From Penelope pileata (lineage: Eukaryota > Chordata > Aves > Galliformes > Cracidae): a DNA stretch of 64,000 nt. The position numbers were made by a program, and so were the translations under genes. Shown here piece by piece: positions 12,301-22,496 of this stretch (its first letter is position 1; each line of letters starts with the position of its first letter). Under the pieces are notes generated by a model. It searched no databases. It was given only the letters and a program-made list of their open reading frames with translations, and was not told where the DNA came from. The stretch is taken from positions 310,915 through 374,914 of the forward strand of contig WBMW01002327.1 of assembly GCA_013396635.1 (NCBI GenBank). The letters run 5' to 3'.

Positions 12301-15300
12301 CTGCAGGTTTTGTTAAGTCTTACACTTTGGGTGCATGTGATATTTCGCAGCTTAAAAAACACCATAAAACAATGATCTGTTATGACCCCCTTCACCCTTC
12401 TTTCCCAGGCCAAGCTTCACACTCTGCAGGCTTCCTTCAGCTTTTAGATGAAATTGTTCCAATGAAGACAACGTCAATGCACAGAAACAGCGTTCAGATT
12501 CCACCTTGTCATTGCAGAGGAGCCCAAGCCAACCACCAAAGGCAGAAGGCAAGTCTTATTCTGAATTAAACAGTGGCTAAATTCCACCCTCACTTATCCC
12601 ATCATCAGTTTCCACAGGGGTCTTGCTACGCTGAGGCTTCCATAGATTTTATGCTTCTAAGTATAAACGACTTTGAGGTCTCAGAGAAAGGCATTTTTGA
12701 TCAAACGCAGATGAGTTCAAAAAGGAACATCTGAGATCAAACGCTGGATGCTACCTCATTTACTGAAGCTGATACAAGTGCTTTAAATAATAATCACAAC
12801 ACATCTACAGTACAAAGATAAGTGAACTCTGAAACTGTAAAAATCCATCGCAAATTATTTACAGTTCCTCCAAATGCTTTCGAGTCGTACTTTTCATTAA
12901 AATAACAAATGGTGCAAAATGAAACCAAAATAAACATCTCATCCACTAGCCTCACAGCCCGTGAAAGGATAACAAAAATGTTTTTAGGAAGATGCACTGC
13001 TGACTGTTTCCCTAGGAAATCAGTTAGCCTACAAATGACCCATGTAAATAAACCAGAAATTAACTTCTGAAGACGAGAAAAGCCGGCAATTCACTACTTC
13101 ACACACATCAATTCTGAAAGGCAACGTCTTTATATAACAGGAAATAAATAGGAAAAAAAAAGCTATGATTTTCTAGTTTAGCGTCATTTCCCAAATCTGA
13201 GTTCTTCAGCTAAAACACACAAACAAAAAAATCAGAAACCCCAGGCTTTTTGCTACTGTTCTCACAGCACAAGATAAATGAAAGTACCGCCTGCATTCAA
13301 GATCCCAGCACCATGGCACACAAGCTATCAGTTGAACTTTAAGCACCTGGAAGGCTCACAGGCTGAGGTCACATCCCAAAAAAGATAACCACCTTTGGTG
13401 TGCAGACATGGCAGGCTTGAGATAACAGTTGGGAAGGCATCCTTTTTCCTCATAAACAAAAACAATGAAGAGTGAAGTCTGCATGAATAAAGGCCTAATT
13501 TTCAGTAACCAAGTCCAAGCACATCTGTGTCCCTCCAACTGCACAACCACGCCACACACTTCCTACAAAAATTGTGTACATAAATGGGAAACTGACATGA
13601 AGGCTTCCTCAGAATTTCCTATCGAGGTTTATGTAAAGGCAAATACCTGTAACAGACATGCCTCCACATTTTCTTCCCTAATTACTGCAACACAAAGACC
13701 ACAGATGTATAACACAGGACTTAAATTGAAGACACAACCTCCCTGCATCTCAGATTTCTGTAAAAACTTCATTTTCTAACTCGATTGATTCTCAAGTGTT
13801 GAATTCTAAAACCTGAACTATGCAGGAACACATCCTTTAAAAAAAAAAAGTTTCTTGTACTTACTTAGAAAGTTTACAAAAAAAAAAAAAAAGAAGTTCC
13901 CAAATGATTTAGCAGGTTTAAATCTGGATTAAGAATTCTGATTTCAGTGCCAGGGCAAATAAAGCACTCAATGAATGCACCTGTTCTCAGCGTGGTACTC
14001 CAGGACCACACGTGGGCCCACCAAGATGATGAAAGAGAACCCAGCTGAAAACAGCTTATGTTTCAATGTGACTTTCAGGAGCCGTCCCAACCAACCCGAG
14101 GTGACGATCAGGGCCATGGGCACCAGGCTGGCTTGGGGCTGTCTGTCTGCTCCCCAGCACAACAGGAACGTCAGGGACCTCGCAACAGGGTCTGACCACA
14201 TCCCAGTGAATCAAATCCCAACTCCTGGGCTTTGCTCATTCCATGTAGAGAGAGAAAAATGTTCATCTGACCTGCTAATTGCATAAGAGAAAGGGGATGA
14301 CAGCAAGGCATAAACACAAAGCATAAGGAAGGAAGAGCTTTCCTTTATTGTTCTAAAACACAAGAGGGACAGCAGCAGTACGGAATTTGAGATAAAGACA
14401 CAGCAATCTTGGCTAGTTAGGGTAATATTTTAAAATGTCTCTTTTTTATTAAGGTACCCTATCACTAACCAGCTGACTACACATAGTCATTTTAAAGGAT
14501 GGTTGTGTTTGCATAGTGTGAATACCTGGGCACATTTTCAAGTGAGGTTGGGGATTACTTCCACAAATATACGCATATACACATGCAACAGGTGTGTATG
14601 CACAAACTAAATATCTGCATACTTCTCTGGAATCCCTAAGCCTCTTCATCACTTCATAGTACAGTATTTATCAACTTAACATTAGCTTAAACAAAGTACA
14701 CTTAAATAAAATACCGTACATCTCAACTTTACCACACCACATTTGCTGAATTAGAGAGTATTTTTTCTATTCTTTTCTTTTGCATGGGCTCTAAGTGATT
14801 CTTTACCTCGACTCCCATCTTTTTTCCACATTTATCAAATCTTTCAGTGCAGACAGAAATGCTGTATCAACCTGCAGCATACCTTGACAAGTAAAACACC
14901 TTCACACTGTTCTCTTGCATCACTGCAAATACCGTGCACAAAGACTAAAACTCTAAATTAAAAACCCTAATTTTTTTTTTCAAAAGCCATAGCCAGGTGA
15001 ATAAAACAGAACTCAGTTTTAAAACTGTTGCATTCTCCCAACAAATGCTGCGTTGCTGGGATTTTTTGAACATGTCCAGATGCAGTGCTTTTTTCAGCTC
15101 GCATAGCATGGGGAGAGGTGTGCATTTTCAGTGAGTTAAAACTGAGGGACAAGCTCCCAAAAGCAAATCTTCCTTTTTTTAACTTTTTTTTAATTACTTT
15201 ACATCCTAATTCAGGAGAACTAAGGTGCTGGTAGTGCCTGACTCTCAAGCAAGGATTATCCAGCCTCTGAAACAAGGCTGTAGGATCTTGATTTGGCAGC

Positions 15301-16106
15301 TCACAGCTAAATGTAGCTACAAGGGGAAGGACAGCACTGGACGGAGCCAGCAACAATACCACAATTTGGGTCACCAGACCAAAACCCACATTGCTGAGCT
15401 ACAAAAACCTAACACCTTCCCACAGTTCTGAGAATTCAGAGCAATTCTGTTCTGTAAAAGCCGCAGCACGTAGAGTTATTTCTACACGACTGCATTATGA
15501 ACTTTATAAAGTGATCACAGAGCACTAAAACCCACCACGAGCACCGAGCCCATGACTGCAGGGTTGGCACACAGACATTAAACCTGTTTTAAAGCTGTTT
15601 TTCACAGCTGCACACTGGGTCTGTGAGTTTTTGCAAAAATTCATGTCACTGTCTGGACACTTTGTGTTTACCTACCAGCAGCTCATGCAGAAGAGGCCAA
15701 AATTTCAGGATTTTAACTTTCTTAGCCCTGCGGGGGGGGATAAAGTTACCCCAAGGGTCAGTCAGGGTTTCTTTGCACCAGCAGTGGAAACAAGCACCTC
15801 GTTAAAACAAGGGGGAAAAAAATAAAAATAATAAAATAATAATAAAAAACCCACAGCACATTCACGCTTTATAGCCTCCAGAAGCAATATGTCACTTAAA
15901 AGCGGCGGTTTTTTCGCCTTTTTCCTCCCGACTCCGTGAGGTAACCCCGCGAGGTAACCCCGCGCGCCGCCCGCCGCCCGCCACAACCGCTGCGCCCCGC
16001 CCGCCCCCGACTGCGGCAGCGGCGGGGGCCGGGGCACCCCTCGCCCCGCCCGCCTCAGGCGATGAGGAGGGCGAGGGGAGCCCCCCGCAGCGGGGAGGAA
16101 GGATAC
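12301..16106 (-). other. SPAG16: SPAG16 intron 1
   Basis: About 3.8 kb lies between the first two SPAG16 coding exons on the minus strand. It is AT-rich except near the CpG island at its 5' (right) end. Several open frames of 60-140 codons occur on both strands, but none has recognisable domains or convincing splice context. No repeat family was recognised apart from A/T runs. Confidence 0.7.
15938..15963. repeat. Tandem 13-bp duplication in the CpG island
   Basis: The unit GAGGTAACCCCGC occurs twice, back to back and without mismatch. It lies in the part of the island downstream of the SPAG16 start (within intron 1) and has no assigned role. Confidence 0.9.
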
Positions 16107-16152
16107 TCTGCAGGCAGAAGGACTCCCCGGAGCCCTCCTCCTCCTCCTCCAT
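16107..16152 (-). CDS. SPAG16: SPAG16 coding exon 1 (start codon and first 15 residues)
   Basis: The minus-strand ATG at 16,152-16,150 has a strong context (GCC before, G after). It encodes MEEEEEGSGESFCLQ plus one base, ending at 16,107 before GTATCC. Joined to exon 2 this gives ESFCLQ-K-ITIT, which aligns without a gap to AYYLEQVTIT of human SPAG16, and the phase (1) fits exon 2 exactly. The predicted N-terminus is shorter than the human one and starts with a Glu run encoded by GAG repeats. The donor is poor (no G at position +5), so the exon end rests mainly on phase and alignment. The frame stays open past the donor to about 15,892, but that extension is GC-rich low-complexity sequence and looks spurious. 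Confidence 0.65.
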
Positions 16153-16183
16153 GGCCGCTGCCGTCCCACCGCCGCGTGGGGCC

Positions 16184-16193
16184 GTTGCCAGGG
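16184..16193 (+). promoter_or_regulatory. RFX-type half X-box (GTTGCCAGGG)
   Basis: GTTGCC is the conserved half of the X-box bound by RFX factors, which together with FOXJ1 drive many motile-cilia genes. The second half here (AGGGCGG) is degenerate. It lies 32-41 bp upstream of the SPAG16 ATG. RFX control of ciliary genes is established in general; use of this site is inferred. Confidence 0.45.
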
Positions 16194-16202
16194 CGGCGGC
16201 GG

Positions 16203-16216
16203 CCTCTCGCGAGAGG
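16203..16216. promoter_or_regulatory. CGCG palindrome (BANP-type TCTCGCGAGA element)
   Basis: CCTCTCGCGAGAGG is a perfect 14-bp palindrome containing TCTCGCGAGA, the CpG-island promoter motif known to be bound by BANP when unmethylated and common in housekeeping and bidirectional promoters. It lies about 51-64 bp upstream of the SPAG16 ATG. Being symmetrical, it gives no direction. Confidence 0.75.
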
Positions 16217-16260
16217 AGGCGGTGGTGAGGCTCGGCGTTTAACTCGAGTTCAGCTCTGGT

Positions 16261-19200
16261 GAAATTAAGTTTCTACGTCATGTTCCCGTCTAATTAAGAG
16301 AATAAGCAGGAGTTTTCTGTGAGAATCGCTTAGGAAAGAAGCGTACCATATACTTAAGACTTATGTTGAGGCTTTCGGGTGTGTGAAGGAAGGCTGAGGA
16401 AACGATGAGAAGTTTTCTGTTCCCTTCTGTAATTTTAAAATTAGCTTAGAGGTCCCAGCTCTAAACTCCGCTTGAGTTAATGGGAAGTGCAGCAGAATCC
16501 TGTACCTGAATTCACAGAGAGTGACTGGGCTCTGAGGAGGTGCTGGCAGCCGGTCTGAGGTGCTGGCGTGAATTAGCAGAAGTGGCATCAAAGAACACCA
16601 CCAACAGAGTCAACAGCTTGAAAATTGTGGGATTAAAAGAAGTAAAAATGCTGTTTGGATGGATTCAAGTGAAGGCCTTGTTCTTAGGGAAGATCCTAAT
16701 TCCACAGATCACAAAGCGTGGCTGTACTTATGTCATACAGGGAAGCGTAGCTGATTAATAGCAGAAGTTAATGCCGCTCTTCTCTCAGCAAGGAGCTTGC
16801 TGTTAGCCCGACAGAGATGAACAAACACAGTGCTAAGCAGTTCCCTTCTCTACTTCAGTTTCATCTCCCTCTGCAGTCCCTATAAATTTTTCACTAGACT
16901 TGTCTACCTCACCGAGACATGTAAGTGTGTGGTACCCCCGATTTGAAGACAACCGGTGAAAACTTAAAAGGGCTCAGAGAAGTACTTCAGGAAAGATTAA
17001 GATTGGAAAACACAATTAGTAGGGAAGGACAAAAGGATCTCAGTCCTCTTGGTCTATTAAAGGAATGGTTAAACAGCTTGATCAAAGCGTGTGGGGAACA
17101 GGTTTGATAAAAGAGGGTAAGCAAAGATATAAACATAACCAGCCATCAAGAACTGAATCAATATAAATTACAACTAAAAACAAAGAGAGAATTTTTGATC
17201 ATGATAATAAGTAAGCATTTGATTGAATTCCAAGCATAATGGAAATTTCCAGGAGGCTTTTAGTAATGACAGAGTTCTTCGTAGAAACTGTTCTGCATTC
17301 AGACATCTGATTCACTCTGCTTTATAGCCCCGTAACAGTCTGAGTTATAAATGATTATCTTCTCCCAAATAGCAATAACCAATGTTGTTACTCTATCCCA
17401 TAACTTCTCGTGAGAAAGACATGGCAGCAGCATCTGCTGTAGCTTGAGCATTTCATTAGACAGACTGTTTACTTTTCTCACACAGCAAAGACTACACACC
17501 TTAGCTGTATATCAGCCAGGCAAGTTATTATTTGAAAAGATTGCTCATGGGTAACCTGGAATGCTCCAGAAAGAGTTGTACCTGCTCCCAAACTGAAGGG
17601 CTGGATACTCTTCCACTGACTGAAGGAGTGTGGGACACTGTCTCACTCAAAGTGTGCCCTCCTGCTGAATCTAACCAGCAAACCAATGAGAATTCGGACA
17701 AGTTGAGTTACAAAACCAGAACATCCATCTCAGCTACTTTCAATGACACTCAGGCCCTTGCAGGAAGATGTCCAGTTTATGTGTTTCATCACAACAGACA
17801 AGTAGCCAAGAAAAATTACCTGGAATTACAGTGCAGCTTTAGGGGAGACGGGGCAAGAGAAAGCCATCATTTCACCTTTCTGAATGAGCACATGGCGTGG
17901 CCTGGGACACGATGTGGACATCACGGTGACAGTGAAAACGCCATTGCCCGCGTGGCCATGGTGCAGCATGGGACCACAGCTGGAAGCTGGAATGAGTGGG
18001 CAAACATCTTGTTCCAACTTCTGCTGTGCCATCTGGCTTCCAGTAAGGCAACTGACGTTAAATGCGTTTTCTCTGTATTGCCATCTGGCAGCTGCTTGTA
18101 CAACAACAGAGCAACACGCAGGATTTGGCTAGCAGTTATCTTAAGAATCATCTCAAGGATACTTGGAACACTGATTCTGAAACAAAAATGGCTTACGAGA
18201 AGGGAAGTTCCTTTAGCTTTACATGCACAGAGTATTGCCAATAGGGAAACGAAATAGGAAGTTATTCATCCTTGTATTTTGCATGTATTTATTTTACAGA
18301 TGTCCTAAGAAAGTTTCTAAGAGGGTAATCATACAGGCTTCTGAAGGGTGTATATTGTATGCAATGAAATTTTGTTCTTGGGAGTTATCAACACTTTCAC
18401 CATTTATGCTCACTTCCAAGGTCAGAGGAGCAGGGCTTTTTTCTTTTCCTGTAATGATGTGTGCCAAAGGTAGGCTTGGTAGAGAAAAATTGGAGTGATT
18501 GATTAGTATAAACACAAGTCTCAAAAAATACTGTAACAAATTTCAGCTAAGAATTTAAGAATAGTCGCATATAGTGCAACTGGAGAATGAAATACGGTGC
18601 ATCAGGTCTTTACACTTCTGAGTGTTGAATAGTAAAGCTTAGGGGGCCGTTGTAACCTTGCTGGGTTTTAAATGTAACAGAAAGGGGTGATTTAATAAAT
18701 GGAGTGGAAGTTTCAAAAAATGATTCCCTGACAACACAAATCAATATAAATTTTCTATTCTACTTCCTGCTGTACATTCCTGCCTCTTTCCTAGTCCCTG
18801 TGCTGATGCTTATGTGATCCTCATGGTTTAAACCAACTGAAAACTAATCCAGAAAAAAAGGGTGAGATTTTTTTTTTTTTTGAATGCCAGGAAGAGCAGA
18901 ACTAAAATGTAAGAGATTTGGCAGTCAGAGTTAACCTGAAATTATTAAATATAATGCTATTTTGTCTTTATTCTGCAGAAGAATATTCAATGTTTAAACT
19001 TCTATTATGTTTCCAGATGTTCCTATAGATTAGATCTAGGATATGCTAAGTCTCTAGAAAGAAGACTTTGAGTTGGCTTCATAAAAATGAGAATTTCAGA
19101 TTCTAGAGGCATCAGCAGTTCTGCCAGTTTTCATTCTTCGAAGCATTTTATTAAAAGCTTAACCAGCATTGGAATACCAGTCTTGCTGTGGAGTCACCAG

Positions 19201-20646
19201 ACCCAAAAGCCATTTTTGTTTGAAGAGTTTCTTAAATTCAGTCTGGTCTCAATTCCACACAGCTTTTTCACATGAAAGTGTGCAAGACAATCTCTTCTCA
19301 AAACCCAGCAATATGGGTGCAAACAGAAGTATAAAGAGGTTTGAATCCACTTACAGAAAAATTTGGGAATGAGCAGTCAAGCATATTGCCGGTAGCACAG
19401 AGGTACAGTGAGATCGCTGTGCAGATTTTACAGGGCACAGTCCTGTGAAGTGCAGGTTTTCTGCTGCAGACAGGTGTCATGTATACAGTCTAGCCTGCAC
19501 ACTGTAATGTATGATAAAAGTTATTCTAGCCATGCTGATGCTGCTGTTTCCAAGAACTACAGCATCCCCATCTTCTGCTGTTGTTCCCTTTGAAATTCTC
19601 GGGAGCATTGGACAGATGGTACATTTTGGCTCTCCATGCACTGAATTGGGAGTATTGCTGTATCACAGGCAGGAATAATTTGTACTAAGAGACAGAAGAG
19701 AGTTGACAAAGTAATTTTTGATTTTAGAAGTGTAGGTGACCCACGTTCCCTTAGAACTTTAGTTTTATGAGCACAGAGTTATTTATGCAGCTTATGGGAA
19801 GTAATGATCATCTGTTCCTGGTAATTAGGGGCTTTCCTTGTCGTATTTTCTTCTGCTCTTTGAAACTAAGTTTAGTTCACATGCTGTTCAAATTTAGGTA
19901 GCTTGGACCACACCGCAGCAAATCTGTGACTAGCTGAAGAAACATGTAACTACACATGACGTTTGTAATATGGGAAAACCATCCTTTACACAGAAACAGA
20001 AAGCAAAAAGCTGTGCTGCCCTAATCAGTGCTTAGTAAAAGAGACAAGAATTGAGATATCTTGTTAGAAGATGCACAGACTGGAGGACAAGTAGCAGAAA
20101 CGCTAACAGAAATGATTACTCTGTTTTACCATGCTTCCAAGTAACGTACTACTTGTTACCCAGGTAATGCATTTTCCCTTCAGAAGTCTGAGTCTCGTGC
20201 TGATTAGCACATGTCAGAATCACTTTGGCTGCTTTCCTGCTCCCCTTCTTTACCTGCTTGATTTATTTTTTAAAAAAAATATGTGCACACATTAAAACCC
20301 GACATGGCCAAGTTTTCTGTCAATCAGCTTAAAAATAGACCGAAAGGAATATATCTAGCAAAAGTATATAAATTATTCAGGACTGTTGGGTGCTTCAATA
20401 GAATCACTTAGAATTTCTCCCTGCCCCAATCCTCTCCTGTCAGCTATATCCTAATCAGCTCAGCACAGAATACCTAGCTTCCTTTCACCCTTTTTGTGCC
20501 AAAACACCTGTTTGCTTTCTCTTTGATGCTTTCCCTACTTAGACTCATTGCTTCCTATTTGCTTGGGTTTTTCCCATTCTGACTTCTGAACCTCCCTTGA
20601 CCCAACCTCCCTTGAAGCTGACCATTTCCATTTCTTTTTCTCGCAG
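16261..20646. other. Intergenic DNA with open frames of unknown meaning
   Basis: Nothing here matches a gene I know. The longest open frame in the window (17,505-18,257, plus strand, about 250 codons stop to stop, first ATG at 17,547) lies here and is preceded by an AG (ATATCAGCCAG) at 17,519. Its translation shows no domain, repeat or signal peptide that I recognise. A 60-codon charged frame lies at 16,925-17,107. If a divergent transcript from the SPAG16 promoter exists, this would be its first intron or contain further exons. Confidence 0.5.
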
Positions 20647-20808
20647 GTTTGCAGTCCTTGGGTGTTTCCTCAATGCATTATCTTTTCCAAGATACACCCA
20701 GAGGATAGAGTGTGTTGCTGTTCCAGGAAAACAGCCAGGAAGCTATTATAGTTGGTCACTGAATTCAAAGGTCACTGAATTTGGTGCAAGACAGGCAAGG
20801 ACTCGCAG
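20647..20808 (+). other. Candidate plus-strand exon, 162 nt, open between splice-like sites
   Basis: A strong acceptor (pyrimidine-rich TTTCTTTTTCTCGCAG) precedes 20,647 and a good donor (CGCAG|GTGAGTT) follows 20,808. The frame TTT GCA GTC... is open across the whole interval and encodes 54 codons' worth of residues, including FLNALSFPRYTQRIECV and PGKQPGSYYSW. The phase needed on entry (2) equals the phase left by the candidate first exon at 16,224, so the two would join in frame as ...RRRW-FAVLG. That agreement has a one-in-three chance by itself. No homologue is recognised. Confidence 0.25.
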
Positions 20809-22331
20809 GTGAGTTGTAGCCAAAGGCAACATTCGCTACCAGAGTATTTAGCCAAGCCTTTGCTTGCTGCTTGAAGCCAGTTGTATTGATTGAGATGAGC
20901 AAGGCATTTTAATTTTCCCAGTACTGTTTTTCTGTTTGTTCCTAGTGCAGGGCAATTTTCTCACATACAGGATGCGAAGAAATAAATAATTAGAAGGCAA
21001 ATCATCAACCTCCAATCTGTCTGAACTCAGCTGAAAGCAGCACTGGTGCATACAAGCCTCTGTGTGTTGTTATAATGGAGACTGTACAGTCTTTCTGTCC
21101 ACCTTTTTGCTTCCTTTGTTAACAGATTTAGGACTTCAGGCATAAGTGCTGGATTTTTTTAAAAAGTTTTTTTATATCCAGCACATTACAGCTTGTGATG
21201 TAGATGAAGTATTTTGTGGTTTTCATTTTCACATATCCTTGATGAAAGCTATAGTACAATATTGATGCCCTATACTTAAATGTCAAATCTTTGCTTTTTG
21301 GGTTTTGTAATATTTTGTTTAAATATTGAAGTGTCACAAAATTGAAGTCTGGAAATGCTATGTTTAAGTTCTTGGCTTTTGTTTTTTGCACAGCCATAAC
21401 TCTTGCTTCTAAGCCATTTGCTCATTTTGGTATGAGCAAGTGTTGATAATTCAGCTTCTCCTAAGCAAAAGCTAGATCTTGGGTGCTGGGCGTTGCATTT
21501 GGAGGCACCCAAACTGGCTTGAAGTGTGCTAGCTCATGTGCTAGAAGCTTAGCTTGATAGAAACTCTGCTTACTATAATTCATGCTACTCCTGTACTTCA
21601 GATACATTCCAAGTAAGTTAGAGCCAAGTCCTCAAGGTAATCTGAAGAGAGGCCTAAAGGTTCCAGGCACCAGAAACCAAGAGGAAAATCCTCTGGGATT
21701 TCTCTGATGACACCTTAAAAATGATTATGCAAACTTCATCCCCTTTCTGAAAAGAGCAGTTGCAGTACCCAGAGGAAGCTTACTGTATACAAGCCCCCAC
21801 TCTTCTACTGTGCAATCCCTGAAGTCTGGGATGAGGTTCGTAAGCCCTGAAGAAGGATGTCATTTCACATACAACTCTCTTCAGTGCTGCGTGCTGACCA
21901 GATGAGACAGCTCCTTGCTCTGTGTTGATTGCTGTACTAGGTCCTGAAGCACCAACTGTCCAAAACAACTACTCTTAAATTCACCTCTAATATATTTCCA
22001 ATGAGAATGTGTTTTCCCGCAACATAATAGAAGTATCTTCATAGGCCAGTGTGACCGTGTCTCTTGAAATGAAATGGTCCTGTTCAGAAGTGATCATTCC
22101 CTGCAGTTCCATAACTGCTGCACTCTCCCAGGAGCAGAATCATAACTCAAACCCCACATTAGTGTAGCTCCTTGTAGTCCATTCCACATGATGGTGGAAA
22201 ATCTGAAACAAAATACAGAAAACTGAAAGTAGGCTGAGTAGACTAATATATATATCCCTTCTGACATTTCCATCACAGATGTGCAATTTTCACTCTCCAG
22301 TTTTTATAATCCTTTTTTTTTTTTAAAGCAG

Positions 22332-22496
22332 AAGGAAATATTGCAGTTTTCACAAGCTAGGGCCTACAAATCATTTTTGAACACACAACAAGCGGCTGCA
22401 GTTGTAATTCCCACTCTTGCAGAAGAGAATATTGCTGGCTTTAAACAATACAACTTTGTGGATGAAAATGGCTTTGCACACCAAGCTGGCTTCTGA
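22332..22496 (+). other. Candidate plus-strand terminal coding segment
   Basis: A long T run and AAAGCAG form a plausible acceptor just before 22,332. The frame then runs 54 codons to a TGA at 22,494-22,496. It includes LQFSQARAYKSFLNTQQ and a hydrophilic end reading QYNFVDENGFAHQAGF, which is not low-complexity. A variant poly(A) signal (AATATA) lies at about 22,540. Direct splicing from 20,808 would not keep this frame (phase 2 into phase 0), so an intermediate exon would be needed. I do not recognise the sequence and it may be chance. Confidence 0.2.

Larger units (their letters stand above)
16151..16224 (+). other. Candidate first exon of a divergent plus-strand transcript
   Basis: The plus-strand ATG at 16,151 overlaps the SPAG16 ATG because CCATGG is palindromic. 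It opens a frame MAAAVPPPRGAVAR followed by an Ala/Arg-rich stretch. The frame stops at 16,226, but a consensus-like donor (GTG|GTGAGG) at 16,225 would remove that stop and leave phase 2. The ATG has a pyrimidine at -3, a weak context. Composition is that of translated CpG-island DNA, so this may be noncoding or chance. No homologue is recognised. Confidence 0.2.
15900..16260. promoter_or_regulatory. SPAG16: CpG island promoter of SPAG16, possibly bidirectional
   Basis: This is the only strongly GC-rich, CpG-dense block in the first 16 kb and it surrounds the SPAG16 start codon. It contains a 14-bp CGCG palindrome (16,203-16,216) and an RFX-like half X-box (16,184-16,193), both within about 65 bp upstream of the minus-strand ATG. 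No TATA box is seen at the expected distance. A plus-strand ATG overlaps the SPAG16 ATG, and a consensus-like donor (GTGAGG) follows at 16,225, so divergent transcription is possible. The exact transcription start cannot be read from sequence alone. Confidence 0.8.

Noticed and set aside
15762..16169. Long minus-strand open frames through the SPAG16 CpG island
   Set aside because: Arg/Pro/Gly/Ala-rich translations are expected from GC-rich DNA with few stops. Only the first 15 codons from 16,152 join in phase to SPAG16 exon 2.
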